A DNA stretch of 9,807 nucleotides from JARICQ01 sp964527205 (GTDB taxonomy: Bacteria > Bacillota > Clostridia > Tissierellales > Tissierellaceae), in assembly GCA_964527205.1 (NCBI GenBank), contig CAZGQG010000048.1, forward strand, positions 1-9,807. The letters run 5' to 3'. The translations under genes were made by a program, and so were the position numbers. Below, piece by piece: positions 6,172 through 9,807 of the stretch. The notes below the pieces were generated by a model that was given only the letters and a program-made list of their open reading frames with translations, made no database searches and was not told the origin of the DNA. Positions within the stretch are counted from its first letter, which is position 1; each line of letters starts with the position of its first letter.

Positions 6172-7716
6172 GTGTGTGCTGATAAAATTGATATGAAAGC
6201 AGTTGAAATGAAAAATATAACCAAGAAATTTGGAGATTTTACAGCCAATGACAATATTGATTTAACTGTACATAAAGGAGAAATTCATGCTCTTTTAGGG
6301 GAGAATGGTGCAGGTAAAAGTACCCTGATGAATATACTTTATGGACTCTATACTGCTACTTCAGGAGAAATATATATAAATGAAGAAAAAGTAACTATAG
6401 CCAATCCAAATGACGCTATAGAAAAAGGTATTGGAATGGTTCATCAACATTTCATGCTAATAGATACTTTTACTGTAGTTGAAAATATAATATTGGGAAT
6501 GGAAACTACTAAGGGAATCAAACTAGACATAGATGCTGCAAGGGATAATGTAAAAGAAATCTCAGAAAGATATGGTTTATATGTTGATCCTGATGCAAAG
6601 ATACAAGATATATCCGTAGGTATGCAACAAAGAGTGGAGATATTAAAAGCCCTATATAGAGGTGCTGATATTTTAATATTAGATGAGCCTACAGCAGTGC
6701 TTACCCCTCAAGAAATAGATGAATTAATGGAAATAATGAGATCCCTAGCTGAACAAGGAAAGACAATTATCATAATAACTCATAAATTAAAGGAAATTAA
6801 AGATGTTGGAGATTATTGTACAATTATAAGAAGAGGTAAAAAGATTGATACTGTAAAGGTATCAGAAATTTCTGAGCAAGATTTAGCAGAGATGATGGTA
6901 GGAAGAGAAGTAGATTTTGTTGTACATAAAGAAGATATCCTAAGAGGAAAGAAAGTATTGGAAATAGAGGACTTATATGTAAAAGATAATAGAGGCTTAG
7001 ATGCAGTTAAAGGACTTTCCTTGGAAGTTTATTCAGGTGAAATACTAGGTATAGCAGGAATAGATGGTAATGGACAATCCCAGCTTATAGAAGCATTGAC
7101 AGGTCTAAGAGAGATTGAATCCGGTAGGGTAGTTATCAAGGGAAAGGATATAACAAAGGTAACTCCTTTTCAAATAATAAATAGTGGACTTAGTTCTATA
7201 CCAGAGGACAGACAAAGAAGAGGTCTAGTATTAGACTTTACAGTGGCTGAGAATATGATACTAGAGAACTACTACAAAGAGCCCTTCTCAAAAAATGGAA
7301 TATTAAATCATAAGAATATAAAATCTTTTTCAGAGGAACTAATAGATAAATTTGATGTAAGACCAAGAGATCCAGATTATTTTGCAGGATCCCTATCTGG
7401 AGGTAACCAACAAAAGGTAATAATAGCAAGGGAAATCACCAATGACCCAGATGTGCTAATAGCAGCCCAACCTACCAGAGGTCTAGATGTTGGTGCCATT
7501 GAATATGTACATGAATACTTAGTAGATCAAAGGAACAAACAAAAGGCAGTGCTTCTAGTTTCCTTTGAGTTAGATGAGGTCATAGGATTATCAGATAGAA
7601 TAGCTGTTATATATGAAGGTAAAATAGTAGATATCTTGGATGCTAAAGATGCAAATGAAAGAGAGATTGGATATCTAATGGCTGGAGGAGATGTAAACAA
7701 TGAAGAAAAACAATAA
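6172..7716 (+). CDS. ABC transporter ATPase with two nucleotide-binding domains (NupO/RbsA-like)
   Basis: This is the cytoplasmic energy-coupling subunit of the importer encoded with its neighbours. The 514-residue protein holds two ABC domains in tandem. Domain 1 has Walker A GENGAGKST (43-51), Q-loop Gln92, a variant signature ISVGMQQ (147-153), Walker B ILILDE (167-172) and switch His204. Domain 2 has a degenerate Walker A without the usual lysine (GIDGNGQSQ, 296-304), an intact LSGGNQQ signature (408-414), a Walker B in which AAQPTRGLD replaces the usual DEPT, and Ser/Phe where the switch His is expected. This asymmetry is typical of the sugar/nucleoside (RbsA, NupO, BMP-linked) ATPases, so domain 1 probably does most of the hydrolysis. 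It starts at GTG and its end overlaps the first permease by 17 nt. Substrate is taken from the linked BMP lipoprotein. Confidence 0.94.
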   Translation: MCADKIDMKAVEMKNITKKFGDFTANDNIDLTVHKGEIHALLGENGAGKSTLMNILYGLYTATSGEIYINEEKVTIANPNDAIEKGIGMVHQHFMLIDTFTVVENIILGMETTKGIKLDIDAARDNVKEISERYGLYVDPDAKIQDISVGMQQRVEILKALYRGADILILDEPTAVLTPQEIDELMEIMRSLAEQGKTIIIITHKLKEIKDVGDYCTIIRRGKKIDTVKVSEISEQDLAEMMVGREVDFVVHKEDILRGKKVLEIEDLYVKDNRGLDAVKGLSLEVYSGEILGIAGIDGNGQSQLIEALTGLREIESGRVVIKGKDITKVTPFQIINSGLSSIPEDRQRRGLVLDFTVAENMILENYYKEPFSKNGILNHKNIKSFSEELIDKFDVRPRDPDYFAGSLSGGNQQKVIIAREITNDPDVLIAAQPTRGLDVGAIEYVHEYLVDQRNKQKAVLLVSFELDEVIGLSDRIAVIYEGKIVDILDAKDANEREIGYLMAGGDVNNEEKQ

Positions 7717-8806
7717 AGTTTTAGTTACTCTATTCTCCGTAATTATGGGTTTAATAGTAGGAGCTATAATTCTTCTTATAGCAGGCTACAATCCAATAGA
7801 AGCATACACTGTAATGTTAAGTGGTATATTTTCTAGACCTAAATATATAGCCTTTGCAATAATACGGTCTACTCCTATAATTCTTACAGGTGTAGCTGTT
7901 ACCTTTGCCTTTAAGACAGGACTCTTTAATATAGGAGCAGAGGGACAATTTATTGTAGGTGCCTTATTTGCTGCCATAGCAGGGTATTTCTTAAATTTAC
8001 CCCCAGTATTACATGCTATTGTGGCCTTGATTTTTGGTGCCATTGCAGGAGCAATATGGGCTGGTTTTGTAGGTTTTCTTAAAGCAAAATCTGGAGTTAA
8101 TGAGGTTATATCATCTATTATGCTTAACTGGATAGCACTTTATTTAACTAACTTTGCCCTAACCTTTGATTCCTTTAGAAGGCCCAACTCAGATGCCTCC
8201 TATAAGATAAAAGAATCCGCTAGTATTAGGATACTAGGAAAATGGAAAGCATCAGAGGCAGGTAAGTCATTTTTAAGCGGCAATGAATTTTTAAAGGATT
8301 TATTAAATCCACCATTGAATTATGGAATTTTTCTAGCAATAATAGTTGCCATAGCAATATGGTATATACTTAAAAATACAACACTGGGATACCAGCTAAA
8401 GGCAGTTGGATACAATAAGGAAGCTGCTGAATTTGCAGGAATAAATATAAATAAAAATATAGTTGTATCTATGGCTATATCAGGTGCCATAGCAGGACTT
8501 GCAGGTGCGACTCAGGTACTAGGAGTCACCCATCAAGTAGGTATATTGGCAGCAACTGAGGGTTATGGTTTTGATGGTATTGCAGTATCACTTATAGCAG
8601 GTAATAATCCTATAGGAGCTATACCGGCAGGCTTGCTCTTTGGAAGTCTTCAGTATGGAGGGGCCAAGCTAAATAGGATAGGGGCACCTTCAGAGATAAT
8701 CAACATAGTAATAGGGGTTATAGTCTTCTTTGTAGCAATACCAAAATTATTTGGACTTGTAAGTGATTTCTTAAGAAGAAATAAGAGAGGTGAAAAAGTT
8801 GATTAG
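7700..8806 (+). CDS. ABC transporter permease, BPD_transp_2 family (NupP-like)
   Basis: This is one of the two membrane subunits of the importer. The 368-residue protein is strongly hydrophobic, with an N-terminal helix (about 9-29) and further membrane segments near 50-70, 86-98, 103-126, 136-154, 208-223, 254-274, 291-318 and 333-354. Exact topology is an estimate. Family marks are FNIGAEGQF (76-84) and a cytoplasmic coupling-helix-like segment GYNKEAAEFAGIN (237-249), where the ATPase is expected to dock. The start at 7700 lies inside the end of the ATPase gene (17-nt overlap) behind GGAGGAG at 7684-7690, which suggests translational coupling. The next permease overlaps its end. Nucleoside specificity is inferred from the family and gene order. 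Confidence 0.93.
   Translation: MKKNNKVLVTLFSVIMGLIVGAIILLIAGYNPIEAYTVMLSGIFSRPKYIAFAIIRSTPIILTGVAVTFAFKTGLFNIGAEGQFIVGALFAAIAGYFLNLPPVLHAIVALIFGAIAGAIWAGFVGFLKAKSGVNEVISSIMLNWIALYLTNFALTFDSFRRPNSDASYKIKESASIRILGKWKASEAGKSFLSGNEFLKDLLNPPLNYGIFLAIIVAIAIWYILKNTTLGYQLKAVGYNKEAAEFAGININKNIVVSMAISGAIAGLAGATQVLGVTHQVGILAATEGYGFDGIAVSLIAGNNPIGAIPAGLLFGSLQYGGAKLNRIGAPSEIINIVIGVIVFFVAIPKLFGLVSDFLRRNKRGEKVD
8786..8793 (+). promoter_or_regulatory. Ribosome binding site favouring TTG at 8799 for the second permease
   Basis: AGAGGTGA lies inside the end of the first permease gene. It is well spaced for a TTG at 8799 (eight bases after AGAGG). A GTG at 8790 is also in frame but is part of this same element, so it would lack a properly spaced Shine-Dalgarno sequence. 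Confidence 0.6.
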
Positions 8807-9782
8807 TATATTAGATAATTTAGCTATCATAATTGGAATTTCATTAATGTATTCAGCACCTCTTATATATACATCCCTAGGTGGTGTTATGTCTGAAAAT
8901 GCTGGTGTAGTTAATATTGGATTAGAGGGCATGATGACCTTTGGGGCATTTTTAGGTGCAACAATAGGATACTATTCCCAGAACCCATGGTTAGCCTTTA
9001 TTGGAGCTGGATTAGGAGCAGGAATTTTAGCCCTCTTACATGCTGTAGCAGTTATTAACTTTCAAGCAGATCATATTGTATCTGGAATAGCAATCAACTT
9101 TATAGGACCTGGGCTTGCACTTTATCTTTCAAGATTATTTTTTGATGGAGCAGCAATGACCAAACCTATACCAATAGATTTTAAAATGCCTAGACCACTA
9201 AATGGATTTTTTAATAATCTTTTAGCCAACTCTCCCCAAGGAGGGGCCAGGCATTCCCTGTTTAGGATTTTAGACTCTATATTCAATCAATATGCCACTG
9301 TTTACATGGCCTTTATCTTGGTGTTTATAGTATGGTATATACTATACAGGACAAAACTTGGACTTAGGATTAGATCTGTGGGAGAACATCCTAGGGCTGC
9401 AGATACTTTAGGAATTAATGTCTACAAAATCAAGTACTTAGCAGTATTTTTATCAGGAGTATTTGCTGGCTTTGGTGGAGCAGCTATGAGTATAGCTGTA
9501 GTTGCAAACTTTAGAACTACTTTAATATCAGGTCAAGGTTTTATAGCCCTAGCCGCCATGATATTTGGTAAATGGAGACCTCAAGGAGCTATGTGGGCCT
9601 GCTTATTATTTGGAGGAGCCCAGGGTCTGGCTATATACTTAGGAAGTACAAGTGTGAATGTACCCTCAACCTTGCTTGCCATGACTCCATATGTATTTAC
9701 CCTACTTGCATTGATTTTCATTGTAAAGGAAGGAAATGGACCAGCAGCAAATGGTGTTATATACGAGAAAAATCAAGGATAA
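8799..9782 (+). CDS. ABC transporter permease, BPD_transp_2 family (NupQ-like)
   Basis: This is the second membrane subunit of the importer, presumed to pair with the product of 7700-8806. From the TTG at 8799 it has 327 residues, and an alternative GTG at 8790 adds three. The protein is very hydrophobic, with an estimated 8 to 10 membrane helices. Family marks are VNIGLEGMM near residues 38-46 (equivalent to FNIGAEGQ in the partner permease) and a coupling-helix-like GEHPRAADTLGIN near 195-207. It overlaps the first permease by 8 nt (or 17 nt with GTG), so translation is probably coupled. It is complete, and only 25 A/T-rich bases follow in the window, so a terminator or further operon gene would lie outside. 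Nucleoside specificity is inferred. Confidence 0.92.
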   Translation: MISILDNLAIIIGISLMYSAPLIYTSLGGVMSENAGVVNIGLEGMMTFGAFLGATIGYYSQNPWLAFIGAGLGAGILALLHAVAVINFQADHIVSGIAINFIGPGLALYLSRLFFDGAAMTKPIPIDFKMPRPLNGFFNNLLANSPQGGARHSLFRILDSIFNQYATVYMAFILVFIVWYILYRTKLGLRIRSVGEHPRAADTLGINVYKIKYLAVFLSGVFAGFGGAAMSIAVVANFRTTLISGQGFIALAAMIFGKWRPQGAMWACLLFGGAQGLAIYLGSTSVNVPSTLLAMTPYVFTLLALIFIVKEGNGPAANGVIYEKNQG

Positions 9783-9807
9783 AAAGAAATTTAAATTATA
9801 TTATAAA

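Overview
The window is AT-rich and almost fully coding, with every gene on the + strand. It suggests an anaerobic, amino-acid-fermenting, low-GC Gram-positive bacterium (class Clostridia or Tissierellia). The reasons are a selenoprotein glycine reductase operon, AGA-dominated arginine codons, strong AGGAGG-type ribosome binding sites, TTG and GTG starts, and a lipoprotein signal peptide. The species cannot be named from the sequence alone.

Region 1 (1 to about 4832) is the 3' part of a glycine reductase operon: the last codons of an upstream gene (probably grdE), then grdA, grdB, grdC and grdD. grdA and grdB each carry an in-frame TGA that must be read as selenocysteine (residue 45 of GrdA, residue 350 of GrdB), so plain ORF calling breaks both genes. 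GrdB with GrdE binds glycine and hands a carboxymethyl group to the GrdA selenium. GrdC and GrdD turn the resulting thioester into acetyl phosphate, which yields ATP through acetate kinase (not in the window). A 13-bp hairpin without a U-tract lies between grdB and grdC, and a terminator-like hairpin closes the operon after grdD.

Region 2 (4833 to 4966) is a short regulatory gap with a strong sigma-A-type promoter. It has TTGTTA, a 17-nt spacer and a perfect TATAAT, and the predicted leader is only about 44 nt, too short for a riboswitch.

Region 3 (4967 to 9782) is a complete ABC transporter operon of the BMP/PnrA, NupNOPQ-like type: a substrate-binding lipoprotein with a very acidic linker, a double-domain ATPase, and two permeases with overlapping reading frames. 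A 16-bp hairpin sits between the lipoprotein and ATPase genes. The family normally imports nucleosides. Next to glycine reductase this suggests, as a hypothesis only, a link between purine uptake and glycine fermentation.

No RNA genes, CRISPR arrays, insertion sequences or phage genes were seen, and no gap exceeds 300 bases. The most notable features are the two recoded UGA codons, a good candidate SECIS hairpin in grdB, and the two U-tract-free hairpins that divide the operons.
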